Source of the DNA: an uncultured Alphaproteobacteria bacterium
GTDB lineage: Bacteria > Pseudomonadota > Alphaproteobacteria > Caulobacterales > Parvularculaceae
DNA length: 36,612 nucleotides
Assembly (NCBI GenBank): GCA_937895955.1
Contig: CALAZI010000069.1
Coordinates: 1-36,612, forward strand
Direction of reading: 5' to 3'
Shown: one piece after another, positions 16,985-25,079 of the stretch
Numbering within the stretch: position 1 is the stretch's first letter
Layout of the letters: the number at the start of each line of letters is the position of its first letter
Position numbers and translations under genes: made by a program
Notes under the pieces: model-generated
The model's input: the letters and a program-made list of their open reading frames with translations, nothing else
Told to the model about the DNA's origin: nothing
Database searches by the model: none

Positions 16985-17413
16985 TCACTCGTCAACCTTG
17001 GTCCAGACGGCGAGCTCGTTACCCGTCACATCGCGGAAATGAAACCGCTCGCCACCTGGAAATTCATGTCTTTCCGTCACAACGCCGCCTGCGGCGACCA
17101 CCGCTTTTTCTGTCGCGCCCAGATCGTCAGCATAAAGAATGACAGTCGTCGACCCCTTGACCGGCGCCTCGCCGCCGCGGACGCCGCCGTCGATCCCCGC
17201 TCCCTCAAAGCTGACGTAATCGGGACCCCAATCCTGAAATGTCCAGCCGAACGCCGCGCCGTAAAACTTCTTGAACGCCGCAAGATCCGATGCGGCGAAT
17301 TCGACATAGTCGATCGTATTGTTTTTCTGGCCCATTTGCGGGGTTCCTTCGGCGTCGCCGCGGGCGCAGGCGGCGAGCGCGGCGACTGCGAGCGCGGCGA
17401 GTTTCTTTTTCAT
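16985..17413 (-). CDS. VOC-superfamily (glyoxalase-like) protein with lipoprotein signal
   Basis: This 142-residue protein consists of one vicinal-oxygen-chelate domain: NTIDYVEFAASDLAAFKKFY, FGWTFQDWGPDYVSF, VILYADDLGATEKAV, then FHFRDVTGNELAVW. Its closest type is the small VOC proteins of unknown substrate. The N-terminus MKKKLAALAVAALAAC is a typical lipoprotein signal with lipobox LAAC and C16, which would place it in the envelope, unusual for this fold. An internal ATG at 17335 (MGQKNN), exactly where the VOC domain begins, has the strong site AAGGAA 8 nt upstream and would give a 116-residue cytoplasmic form. Both starts may be used. The porin terminator at 17444-17470 lies just upstream, so it likely has its own promoter or depends on readthrough. 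Confidence 0.82.
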   Translation of the reverse strand: MKKKLAALAVAALAACARGDAEGTPQMGQKNNTIDYVEFAASDLAAFKKFYGAAFGWTFQDWGPDYVSFEGAGIDGGVRGGEAPVKGSTTVILYADDLGATEKAVVAAGGVVTERHEFPGGERFHFRDVTGNELAVWTKVDE

Positions 17414-17443
17414 GCGGCGAGCCTAACGCGCGCGCGCCGGAAG

Positions 17444-17470
17444 AAAAAGGGCGGCCGTTGCGGCCGCCCT
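17444..17470 (-). terminator. Rho-independent terminator after the porin gene
   Basis: On the minus strand, AGGGCGGCC and GGCCGCCCT form a perfect 9-bp GC-rich stem around the 5-nt loop GCAAC (17448-17470). It is followed by a run of five T (plus-strand A at 17444-17448, the first T belonging to the stem). It lies 52 bp beyond the porin stop codon and would end that transcript before the VOC gene. Confidence 0.88.
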
Positions 17471-17521
17471 CAATCAGATATCCCCTCTAAGCAACGCAGG
17501 CGCTTCGAGATGCCTTGAAGC

Positions 17522-18748
17522 CTAGAACTTTATTGAGCTCTCTATGACGAAGGTGGCGGCTTCTTCCGGCCCGCCCGCCTCCGACGGCTTTGTTGATTCC
17601 ACATATTGCGCGGCTGCGCCGATGGTGATGCCGCGGCCGACGAAATAGGTGACGCCGGCCTGCGCCGTTTGCGTGTCGCGGAAAATCAGCGGGTTCGTCG
17701 CGACCGGCCCGATGATTTCGGCCTCGGACTGGCCGTAGCCGAGCATCATCCCCCAGTCGCCTTTTTCTTCGCCGGTTTTAAAGGTGATGCCGGCGTCAAA
17801 GGCGAGATAGCCGTCCTGGTCGAGATCGGCGAGGCCGGAATTCGTCGTCTTGACGGAGCCGCCGACGGTGAGGCCGCGGAAGCCGAGATTAAGCCCGACC
17901 GCATAGGCGTGGTAATCGTCGAAGACCGGCGACAGGATGCGCGCGTCCTCATTCGCCGTGACATAGCTTGCGCCGACGCCGAGCAGGAGCCCGTCGCGGC
18001 CGCCGACGCGCTTTTGATAATAGAGCGCCGCCTCGATGACGTCGTCCCAACGCGAGGCTTCGTTCAGCAGCTGGCCGTTCGGCGCGATGAGCAGCCGATC
18101 TTCCGGCGCGCAAAGATCCTTGCCGCAATGGGCTAAGGACGGGCTGTAGGAAACGCCGAGCTGCAGGCCGCCAAGCGCGCCGCCAAGGAAATTCGCCGGC
18201 GGCAAATAGGTGAATTTCGTCGAATAGCCCGAAAAGTCATTGACGGTGTGAACGTCATTCAGTCCGGAAAGATCCGTACGCCAATCATTGACGTTGACGG
18301 AGCGGAAAATGGTCGGGGCCGTAACGGCGAAAGTCCGCCCGACGCCGTTGTCTCGGCCGACGATCAACTGGCCGAAAGCGCCGCGCACATAGCCGTACGC
18401 GCCCTGCAAATAGGCGTCGCTCGTCAGCGGGCCGACGCCGCGCGCGCCGCCGATCAGCATGCTCGAATAGCGCCCGCCGGCGTAGAACTGGTTCGGCTGC
18501 TGGCCGTCGAGGCGGCCCTCGATGACGGCGCCAAGCTCAACGCCGTTCTCAAGAACCGTTGATCCTTTGACGCGGATTTCAGCGTCGGCGTCGCCTTTGG
18601 CCTCGCCGTCGACAATTCCGCCTGCGAGGCTCGCCTCGCCGCTGACGTCGACTTTAACCGGATCGGCGGCGAAAGCAGGCGTCAGCGCCGTCGCGGAGAC
18701 GAGTCCCGCGGCCGCAATCGCCTGAAATGTCGCGCGTCGCTTCATCAT
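17522..18748 (-). CDS. Gram-negative porin
   Basis: This outer-membrane porin has 408 residues from ATG 18748. The signal peptide ends AFA|ADPVKVDVSGEA. The mature part has regular amphipathic strands, a GRLDGQQPNQFYAGGRYSSMLIG region near the putative channel loop, the pair C..DLC in an extracellular-loop-like segment, and a C-terminal strand ending IESSIKF, with the terminal phenylalanine recognised by the Bam machinery. It fits the general-porin (Porin_4 type) group of alphaproteobacteria; the solute is unknown. Two adjacent ATGs (18748, 18745) follow GGACGG; longer in-frame starts would put 43 residues ahead of the signal peptide. Upstream inverted repeats at 18799-18812 and 18825-18850 may control it. 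A terminator follows. Confidence 0.88.
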   Translation of the reverse strand: MMKRRATFQAIAAAGLVSATALTPAFAADPVKVDVSGEASLAGGIVDGEAKGDADAEIRVKGSTVLENGVELGAVIEGRLDGQQPNQFYAGGRYSSMLIGGARGVGPLTSDAYLQGAYGYVRGAFGQLIVGRDNGVGRTFAVTAPTIFRSVNVNDWRTDLSGLNDVHTVNDFSGYSTKFTYLPPANFLGGALGGLQLGVSYSPSLAHCGKDLCAPEDRLLIAPNGQLLNEASRWDDVIEAALYYQKRVGGRDGLLLGVGASYVTANEDARILSPVFDDYHAYAVGLNLGFRGLTVGGSVKTTNSGLADLDQDGYLAFDAGITFKTGEEKGDWGMMLGYGQSEAEIIGPVATNPLIFRDTQTAQAGVTYFVGRGITIGAAAQYVESTKPSEAGGPEEAATFVIESSIKF

Positions 18749-19052
18749 ACCGTCCGGCTTCGCCGCCATTCTCCCTGTTCCGGCGCCGAAAGCGCATCGA
18801 AAGCGCGCTTTCTTCGCCCTCATCCCCTCTTCCATCAAACCGGAAGAGGGTGAATAAATCTCAAGCCGCAGGCGCATCAGCGCCCCGCCCCGGTCGCCCG
18901 GTCGGAACGCAATACGCCTACCCGCCGAGTTAAGTCGGGTGAGGCGCGTCGGTCAAGGAACGCGCGCCCCTTCCAGTTGTCTAAGCGGCGGTTTGTGGTA
19001 GGAAAGCCACGTTCGCGGCGCGGCCGCGCCTTTTTTTGGAACAGTTCCCTTG
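18749..19052. promoter_or_regulatory. Divergent intergenic region between porin and DUF3576 genes
   Basis: These 304 bp hold no gene. Visible elements are: the 14-bp palindrome GAAAGCGCGCTTTC at 18799-18812, preceded by a direct copy GAAAGCGC at 18788-18795; a 9-bp inverted repeat CCCTCTTCC (18825-18833)/GGAAGAGGG (18842-18850); a bulged hairpin CGCCTACCCG/CGGGTGAGGCG (18915-18946); and a GC hairpin with a T-tract at 19017-19037. Promoters for both divergent genes must lie here, but I cannot place -35 and -10 boxes with confidence. The first two repeats lie 50-100 bp upstream of the porin ATG and are candidate operators. Confidence 0.6.
19017..19037 (+). terminator. Terminator-like hairpin in the DUF3576 leader
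   Basis: GGCGCGGCCGCGCC (19017-19030) is a perfect palindrome that folds as a 5-bp GC stem with loop GGCC. It is directly followed by seven T (19031-19037). It ends 15 nt before the ATG at 19053, so it lies in the 5' leader of the gene and not after a gene on that strand. It could act as a leader attenuator or could simply be an accidental terminator-like sequence. Confidence 0.5.
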
Positions 19053-19502
19053 ATGAGTCTCAAAAAATTACGCCCGATCAAGATCTTGGCGGCGGCGATC
19101 TCAGCCGGCGCGCTTATCGCCTGCTCCAGCGGCGGCGACGACAATCGCAATGCGACCCTGATCGGCGAGAAGGGCGCGACGACCGTCAACCGCTATTTGT
19201 GGGCGGCGTCGCTGGAGACCCTGAACTTCCTGCCCGTCGGCCAGGCGGACCCGATCGCCGGGCTCATCCTGACGGACTGGTACTCAAATCCCGAAACGCC
19301 GAATGAGCAGTTCAAGGTTTCGGTCTACATCCTCGACAGCGCGCTGCGCGCCGACGCCCTGCGCGTGTCGGTTTTTCATCAAGTCCGCGACGACGCCGGC
19401 GGCTGGGTCGAAGCCGCAGTCAATCCGGCGACCGCCCGCGAAATCGAAAACGCCATCCTGACCCGCGCGCGCCAGCTCAGACTTAACCAGATCGACGACT
19501 AG
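19053..19502 (+). CDS. DUF3576 lipoprotein
   Basis: This 149-residue lipoprotein has signal MSLKKLRPIKILAAAISAGA and lipobox LIAC with C24. The mature domain (NRYLWAASLETLNFLPVGQAD, GLILTDWYSNPETPNEQFKV, then AREIENAILTRARQLRLNQID) is the DUF3576 family, which I recall as common in alphaproteobacteria directly upstream of leuS, as here. The function is unknown; an envelope role linked to the LptE gene further along is possible. ATG 19053 is preceded by GGAACAG; a TTG directly before it adds only one residue. A terminator-like hairpin precedes it and another separates it from leuS. Confidence 0.88.
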   Translation: MSLKKLRPIKILAAAISAGALIACSSGGDDNRNATLIGEKGATTVNRYLWAASLETLNFLPVGQADPIAGLILTDWYSNPETPNEQFKVSVYILDSALRADALRVSVFHQVRDDAGGWVEAAVNPATAREIENAILTRARQLRLNQIDD

Positions 19503-19512
19503 AACCGCGCCG

Positions 19513-19554
19513 CGCCTTTGTGGCAAAGGCGGCGCTGAAGCGCCGCTTTTTTTT
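19513..19554 (+). terminator. Terminator with competing hairpin ahead of leuS
   Basis: GCGGCGCT (19529-19536) and AGCGCCGC (19539-19546) are perfectly complementary and are followed by eight T (19547-19554), a classic intrinsic terminator. An upstream stem, CGCCTTTG-type sequence 19513-19520 with 19524-19531 around the loop TGG, shares 19529-19531 with it, so the two hairpins compete. The T-tract ends 16 nt before the leuS ATG. It terminates the DUF3576 transcript, may regulate readthrough into leuS, or both. Confidence 0.82.
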
Positions 19555-19570
19555 GACCGGAATCATCACG

Positions 19571-22159
19571 ATGGCCCGCTACAACCCGAAGGAAATCGAG
19601 CCCAAATGGCGCGAGCGCTGGGAGACGGCGAACGCATTTGAAGCGGGCAGAGACCGCGCCGGCCCCAAATACTACGTCCTTGAGATGTTTCCCTATCCGT
19701 CGGGCCGCATCCATATGGGCCACGTCCGCAATTATGCGATGGGCGACGTCATCGCCCGCTTCAAACGCGCGCGCGGCTTCAATGTCCTGCATGCGATGGG
19801 CTGGGACGCCTTCGGCTTGCCGGCCGAAAACGCCGCCATGCAGACCGGGGCGCATCCGGGCGAGTGGACCTACGCCAATATCGATCACATGCGGCGCGAG
19901 CTGAAGCAGATCGGGCTGGCGATCGACTGGAGCCGGGAATTCGCCACCTGCGATGTCGGGTATTACCGCTGGCAGCAAAAGCTTTTTCTCGATTTCTGGA
20001 GGGAGGGCCTCGTCGAGCGCCGCGAGAGCTACGTCAACTGGGACCCGGTCGATATGACCGTGCTCGCCAATGAGCAGGTGGTCGACGGCCGCGGCTGGCG
20101 ATCCGGCGCCGTCGTTGAGCGCAAAAAGCTGTCGCAATGGTTTTTGAAGATCACCGATAAGGCTGACGATCTGCTCGGCGCGCTCGACGACGGCCGCCTC
20201 AAAGGCTGGCCGGACAATGTGCGGCTGATGCAGCGAAACTGGATCGGCAAGTCAAAAGGCTTGCAGATGAAGTTTCGTTTCGCCGACGGGATGACGAATC
20301 CGGCAGGCGCCGATTCGATTGAGATCTATACGACCCGCCCCGATACGCTGTTCGGCGCGTCCTTCATCGCCGTTGCGCCGGACCATCCGCTCGCCGCAGC
20401 TTGCGCCGGCGCCGATCCGGCCGCCGCGGCGTTCGTTGCCGAGTGCCAGAAGGCCGGCACATCGCAGGAAGCGATCGACAAGGCGGAGAAAAAGGGCTTC
20501 CGGCTGCCAATCGAGGCGGAGCATCCGTTCGTCGAGGGCCGGCGCCTGCCGGTCTATATCGCGAATTTCATCCTGATGGGCTACGGCACGGGCGCGATTT
20601 TCGGCTGCCCCGCCCATGATGATCGCGATTTCGATTTCGCCAAAAAGTATCGACTCGATATTATCCCTGTCGTCCTGCCGCCCGGCGCCGATCCGGCGAC
20701 GTTCGCCGTCGCCGACGAGCCCTATATCGGGCCCGGAACGCTGTTCAATTCGGATTTCCTGAACGGCCTCGACGTTGACGCCGCCATCGAAAAGGCGATC
20801 GCTGAAATCGAGGCGATGGGGCGGGGGCGCGCGACGACCCAATACCGCCTGCGCGACTGGGGCGTTTCGCGCCAGCGTTTCTGGGGCTGCCCGATCCCGG
20901 CGATCCACTGCGAGAAATGCGGCGTCGTTCCCGTGCCGGAAAAAGACCTGCCGGTCGAACTTCCGAAAGTCGGCGCCTCGGCGTTCAAAACGCCGGGCAA
21001 TCCGCTCGACCGGATGCCGGATTGGCGCAATGTTCCGTGTCCTGAATGTTCAGGCCCGGCGCGGCGCGAAACCGACACCTTCGACACCTTCGTCGATTCA
21101 AGCTGGTATTTCGCGCGCTTTGCGACCGATCCGTCGAACTGGCTGAACGGCCCGGTCGATAAAGGCGATTGCGATTACTGGCTGCCGGTCGATCAGTATA
21201 TCGGCGGCATTGAGCACGCGATCCTGCACCTCCTCTACGCCCGCTTTTTCACCCGTGCGATGAAGGGCGCCGGCTATGTCTCGATCGACGAACCCTTCGC
21301 CAATCTCTTCACGCAAGGGATGGTGACGCACGCCACCTATCAGGACGAGCGCGGCCAGTGGCTGTTGCCGGATGAGGTCGTCGTCGAGGGCGGCAAGGCG
21401 CGGCGAGCCGATGACGGGGCGGCGGTCAGGATCGGCCCTATCGAAAAAATGTCGAAGTCGAAAAAGAACGTCGTTTCGCCGGTCGACATCATCGAGAAAT
21501 ACGGCGCGGACGCCGCGCGCTGGTTCATCCTCTCCGACTCGCCGCCCGAGCGCGACGTCGAATGGACCGACGCAGGCGCGGCGGGCGCCTGGAAACTCGT
21601 CGCGCGCATCTGGGAGGCGGTCGAACCGCATAAGAACGCGCTTGCGAACCGGGATCTCATAGCCGCCCCGGCCGGCGCGCATGCCGACTTGCGGCGCGCC
21701 ACGCATGCGACAATCGCCGCCGTCACCGAGGACATCGAGCATTTCCGCTTCAACAAGGCGATCGCGCGCATCTACGAATTTTTGAACGCCTTCAAAAAGG
21801 CCGGCGACGCCGACGATTGGACGAGAGCCGAGGCCTTGTCCGCCCTTGTCCGGCTGATCGCGCCGATCACGCCGCATCTCGCCGAGGAATGCTGGGAACG
21901 GCTCGGCGGCGAGGGACTGGTTTGCCGAGCGCCCTGGCCGACGGCCGAGGCGGGCCTTCTTAAGAAGGACGAGATCATCCTGCCGGTTCAGGTGAACGGC
22001 AAGCGGCGGGCCGAAATCGCGGTCGCGGCGACAGCCGACCAAAAGGCGGTTGAGGCCGTCGCGCTCGGCGATGCCGACGTCAAGCGCCATCTGGAGGGGC
22101 TCACCATCCGAAAGGTTGTTGTCGTTCCCGGCCGGATCGTGAATATCGTCGCTAACTAG
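19571..22159 (+). CDS. leuS: Leucyl-tRNA synthetase
   Basis: This class I synthetase of 862 residues charges tRNA-Leu in the cytoplasm. The HIGH motif is HMGH at 48-51 (PYPSGRIHMGHVRNY). The CP1 editing domain in the middle shows TTRPDTLFGASF and GTGAIFGCPAHDDRD. A zinc-ribbon-like CPIPAIHCEKCG...CPEC lies at about 440-500. KMSKS is at 626-630, and the anticodon-binding and C-terminal domains (LPVQVNGKRRAEI) follow. The length is usual for bacterial LeuRS. ATG 19571 begins MARYNPKEIEPKWRERW, the normal family N-terminus, with GGAA about 10 nt upstream; an earlier in-frame start would lie inside the terminator. It leads leuS-lptE-holA-permease. Confidence 0.97.
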   Translation: MARYNPKEIEPKWRERWETANAFEAGRDRAGPKYYVLEMFPYPSGRIHMGHVRNYAMGDVIARFKRARGFNVLHAMGWDAFGLPAENAAMQTGAHPGEWTYANIDHMRRELKQIGLAIDWSREFATCDVGYYRWQQKLFLDFWREGLVERRESYVNWDPVDMTVLANEQVVDGRGWRSGAVVERKKLSQWFLKITDKADDLLGALDDGRLKGWPDNVRLMQRNWIGKSKGLQMKFRFADGMTNPAGADSIEIYTTRPDTLFGASFIAVAPDHPLAAACAGADPAAAAFVAECQKAGTSQEAIDKAEKKGFRLPIEAEHPFVEGRRLPVYIANFILMGYGTGAIFGCPAHDDRDFDFAKKYRLDIIPVVLPPGADPATFAVADEPYIGPGTLFNSDFLNGLDVDAAIEKAIAEIEAMGRGRATTQYRLRDWGVSRQRFWGCPIPAIHCEKCGVVPVPEKDLPVELPKVGASAFKTPGNPLDRMPDWRNVPCPECSGPARRETDTFDTFVDSSWYFARFATDPSNWLNGPVDKGDCDYWLPVDQYIGGIEHAILHLLYARFFTRAMKGAGYVSIDEPFANLFTQGMVTHATYQDERGQWLLPDEVVVEGGKARRADDGAAVRIGPIEKMSKSKKNVVSPVDIIEKYGADAARWFILSDSPPERDVEWTDAGAAGAWKLVARIWEAVEPHKNALANRDLIAAPAGAHADLRRATHATIAAVTEDIEHFRFNKAIARIYEFLNAFKKAGDADDWTRAEALSALVRLIAPITPHLAEECWERLGGEGLVCRAPWPTAEAGLLKKDEIILPVQVNGKRRAEIAVAATADQKAVEAVALGDADVKRHLEGLTIRKVVVVPGRIVNIVAN

Positions 22160-22189
22160 GCGCGCCTGCCGGCGCTGCGGGAGCTATCC

Positions 22190-22705
22190 ATGGTCCGAAC
22201 GCTCGCCCTTGCCTTTCTCATTTTCGCGCCGCTCCTGTCCGGCTGCGGCTTCCAGCCGCTTTATGCGACCAATGGCGACTCAGCGCCCGGCCTGCGGTCT
22301 GTCGCGCTGGGCGAATTGGGGGCGCCCGACGAGATCCGGCCGCTCGTCAAACGCGCCTTTGAGCGCCGGACATCGAACGAGCCGTCGACGGCCGATTACG
22401 ATCTCACCGTTTCGACGACCGAGCGGGCGCAACGCCTGGCGGTGCAGATCGACGCATCCGTCACGCGCTACAATTACCGACTTGTCGGGCGCTACACGCT
22501 TGTCGAGCGGGCGACCGGCGCGCGCTATTCCGGGCGCGTCACATCGATCGCCTCTTTCAACGTCGTCAATTCGCAATATTCGACGCTTTTCGCCGAGGAT
22601 GCAGCGCGTGAAAAAGCGGCGACGCAGCTCGTTGAAGATATCGAGCGCGACATTCTGCTGAAGCTCTCTGACGCGAACGAAAAAGCGCGCCGGGCGCGCC
22701 GATGA
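22190..22705 (+). CDS. lptE: LPS-assembly lipoprotein LptE
   Basis: This 171-residue outer-membrane lipoprotein has a signal ending LLSGC with C19, followed by GFQPLY, the hallmark of LptE. The body (YDLTVSTTERAQRLAVQID, TRYNYRLVGRYTLVE) and the helical C-terminus fit the family. LptE plugs and assembles the LptD translocon that inserts lipopolysaccharide into the outer membrane. GGAG lies 7 nt before the ATG. Its stop overlaps the holA start in an ATGA at 22702-22705, so the two are translationally coupled, the usual arrangement in alphaproteobacteria. Confidence 0.95.
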   Translation: MVRTLALAFLIFAPLLSGCGFQPLYATNGDSAPGLRSVALGELGAPDEIRPLVKRAFERRTSNEPSTADYDLTVSTTERAQRLAVQIDASVTRYNYRLVGRYTLVERATGARYSGRVTSIASFNVVNSQYSTLFAEDAAREKAATQLVEDIERDILLKLSDANEKARRARR

Positions 22706-23754
22706 CCGCCCTCAAGGGGAAGGCGATCGAGGCGTTCGTCGCGCGGCGCGATCCGAAAATCGCCGCCATTCTCGTCTACGGACCAGATCTCGGACTGGTG
22801 CGCGAGCGCGCCGACAAGATCGCCGCCCAGATTTGTCCGGATTTCAAAGACCCCTTCAACTACATCGAGCTTTCCGACGCCGAGCTGAAATCAGATCCCG
22901 CCCGGCTAACCGATGAAGCGGCTGCGCTCTCGATGATGGGCGGCGACAGGGTCGTTCGCATACGGACGACCGGGGAGACGGCGACGCCGGCGGCGAAACT
23001 CGTCGTCGCAGGCCTGGAGGGCGGCTATCTCAAGCCGACAGGGATCGTCATCATAGAGGGCGGCGACCTGGCGAAAAGCTCGGGCCTTCGCAAGCTTTTC
23101 GAAGGCTCGAAAGCCGTTATCGCCCTTCCGTGCTACGCCGACGCGCCGGCGGACATGCGCGCCCTTGCGCAGGCGGCCGCGCGGGAAGAGAATCTGACGA
23201 TTGAATCCGACGCGCTCGACCTACTCGTCGCCCTGCTCGGCGAGGACCGCGGCGTTTCCCGCGCCGAAATCGAAAAGCTGGTTCTCTTCAAGGGTCCAAA
23301 GGCTCTTCGCGACGGGCCTGCGTCGGTCACTATCGACGACATCAGGGCCGTTCTCGTCGACACGATATCCGACGCAGCGAGCGAGGCCGCCGCGGCGGCG
23401 GCGGACGGCGCGGCGGCGCGTCTCGCCCGCGCGCTGCACCGCTCGGCGACGGCCGGCGCTTCGCCCATCGGCACGGTCCGCGCGCTGCAGCGGGAGTTCT
23501 CGCGCTTGCGGACGGCGCGCGCGGCGATGGCGGAAGGAGCGAGCGCCGAAGCCGCGATGGCGAAGCTGCGGCCGCCGGTCTTTTTCATGGAAAAGCGCGC
23601 GTTTGAAGAACGCCTGCGCCGATGGTCCTTGCGGAAGCTCGACGCCGCGCTCGCCATCCTGCTTGAGGCCGAGCTCGGCGCCAAATCGACCGGGCTTCCC
23701 GACGCGGAGATCGTCGAGCGCGCCGCGCTCCGGATCGCCGCGATGGCCGCATGA
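22702..23754 (+). CDS. holA: DNA polymerase III delta subunit
   Basis: This 350-residue clamp-loader subunit is of HolA type: AILVYGPDLGLVRERADKIA near residues 15-35, then LSMMGGDRVVRIR, EGGDLAKSSGLRKLFE and VIALPCYADAPADM, with a helical collar domain at the C-terminus. It opens the beta sliding clamp as part of the DnaX complex. Its stop overlaps the start of the APC permease gene in a second ATGA (23751-23754). Length and gene order match the family. Confidence 0.94.
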   Translation: MTALKGKAIEAFVARRDPKIAAILVYGPDLGLVRERADKIAAQICPDFKDPFNYIELSDAELKSDPARLTDEAAALSMMGGDRVVRIRTTGETATPAAKLVVAGLEGGYLKPTGIVIIEGGDLAKSSGLRKLFEGSKAVIALPCYADAPADMRALAQAAAREENLTIESDALDLLVALLGEDRGVSRAEIEKLVLFKGPKALRDGPASVTIDDIRAVLVDTISDAASEAAAAAADGAAARLARALHRSATAGASPIGTVRALQREFSRLRTARAAMAEGASAEAAMAKLRPPVFFMEKRAFEERLRRWSLRKLDAALAILLEAELGAKSTGLPDAEIVERAALRIAAMAA

Positions 23755-25079
23755 GCGCGGCAGGCGAGGGCGCGGCTGGAAAAACGAGCTACGGCTTCAT
23801 CCCCGCCGTATCGGTCATTATTGCGAATATGATCGGCACGGGGGTTTTCACCAGCCTCGGCTTCCAGCTTCAGGACCTCGCCGCCGGGTTCCCGATCCTT
23901 CTTCTGTGGGCGCTCGGTGGCGCCGCCGCTTTCGCCGGCGCGATGAGCTACGCCGAGCTTGGCGCGGCCCTGCCGCGATCGGGGGGAGAATATTCGCTCT
24001 TGCGCGAAATCTATCACCCCGCCGCCGGCTTCGTTTCCGGCTGGGTTTCATCAACCATCGGTTTCGCCGCGCCGACCGCCCTAGCCGCCATCACTTTTTC
24101 AGCCTACGGATTATCTGTGCTTCAGCCTGAGGCGCCGACGCCGCTGCGCCAGGCGGTCGCCGTGGCGCTCGTCGCCGCCCTGGCGCTTATTCACGCCTCG
24201 CGAAGGCGCATGAGCGGCGGCCTTCAGACCTTCTTCACCGCCGTCAAAATCGCCGCGATCGTCATCTTCTGCGCCGGAGCCGCGTTCCTGCTCGATGCGC
24301 CGCAGCCGATCTCGTTCCTGCCCGCCGTCGGCGACGGCGCCGTCATCGCCAGCGGCGCGTTCGCCGTGTCCCTCATCTATGTCAGCTACGCCTATACCGG
24401 CTGGAACGCCGCCGTTTACATCACCGGAGAAATTGAAAATCCGGGCCGCAATCTGCCGCGCATTCTCGCGATCGGCGCCGCCGTCGTGACCGTTCTCTAT
24501 GTCGGCCTTAATGCGGCGTTCATGGCGGCGTCGCCGGCGGCCGACCTCGCCGGCAAGGTCGAGGTCGGCTTCATCGCCGCAAAATCGATTTTCGGAGCGG
24601 GCGCGGCCGATGTCGTCGGCCTCATTATGGCGAGCCTTCTAATCTCGACGGTCAGCGCCATGACGATCGCCGGCCCGCGCGTCCTGCAGGCGATCGGGGA
24701 GGACTTCCCGGCCTTTCGCGCGCTCGCCGCGACCAACCGCGACGCGATCCCGGCGCGGGCGATTTACGCGCAGGCCGCTATCGCGATCCTGCTGATCGTC
24801 ACTTCCAGTTTTGACTCGATCCTCGTATTCGCCGGATTCCTGACGGCGCTGAACAGCTTTTTCACCGTGCTCGGATTATTGGTCATGCGTCGGCGCCGTC
24901 CCGACCTGCCGCGCCCATTCAGAACGCCGCTCTATCCGATAACGCCGCTCATCTACCTGACGCTGACCGGCTGGACGCTCGCCTATGCGGCGATGTCGCG
25001 CCCGGTCGAGATCGCCTTCGCGGCGGGGCTTATTCTCGCCGGCCTCGTCGCCTATCAGGCGACGCGGATGACAGCCTAA
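23751..25079 (+). CDS. APC-superfamily amino acid permease
   Basis: This 442-residue inner-membrane transporter has about 12 hydrophobic segments. The first helix carries the APC signature NMIGTGVFTSLGFQ (residues 26-39), the unwound substrate-binding segment of the fold. A SYAELGAALPRSGGEYSLLREIY motif follows helix 2, and TGWNAAVYITGEIENPGRNLPR is typical of helix 6 and the loop after it. It is probably a proton-coupled amino acid transporter or exchanger; the substrate is not readable. The ATG overlaps the holA stop by 4 bp, an unusual coupling of a permease to a replication subunit. It converges with parB and overlaps it by 4 bp (25076-25079), so no terminator separates them. Confidence 0.92.
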   Translation: MSAAGEGAAGKTSYGFIPAVSVIIANMIGTGVFTSLGFQLQDLAAGFPILLLWALGGAAAFAGAMSYAELGAALPRSGGEYSLLREIYHPAAGFVSGWVSSTIGFAAPTALAAITFSAYGLSVLQPEAPTPLRQAVAVALVAALALIHASRRRMSGGLQTFFTAVKIAAIVIFCAGAAFLLDAPQPISFLPAVGDGAVIASGAFAVSLIYVSYAYTGWNAAVYITGEIENPGRNLPRILAIGAAVVTVLYVGLNAAFMAASPAADLAGKVEVGFIAAKSIFGAGAADVVGLIMASLLISTVSAMTIAGPRVLQAIGEDFPAFRALAATNRDAIPARAIYAQAAIAILLIVTSSFDSILVFAGFLTALNSFFTVLGLLVMRRRRPDLPRPFRTPLYPITPLIYLTLTGWTLAYAAMSRPVEIAFAAGLILAGLVAYQATRMTA

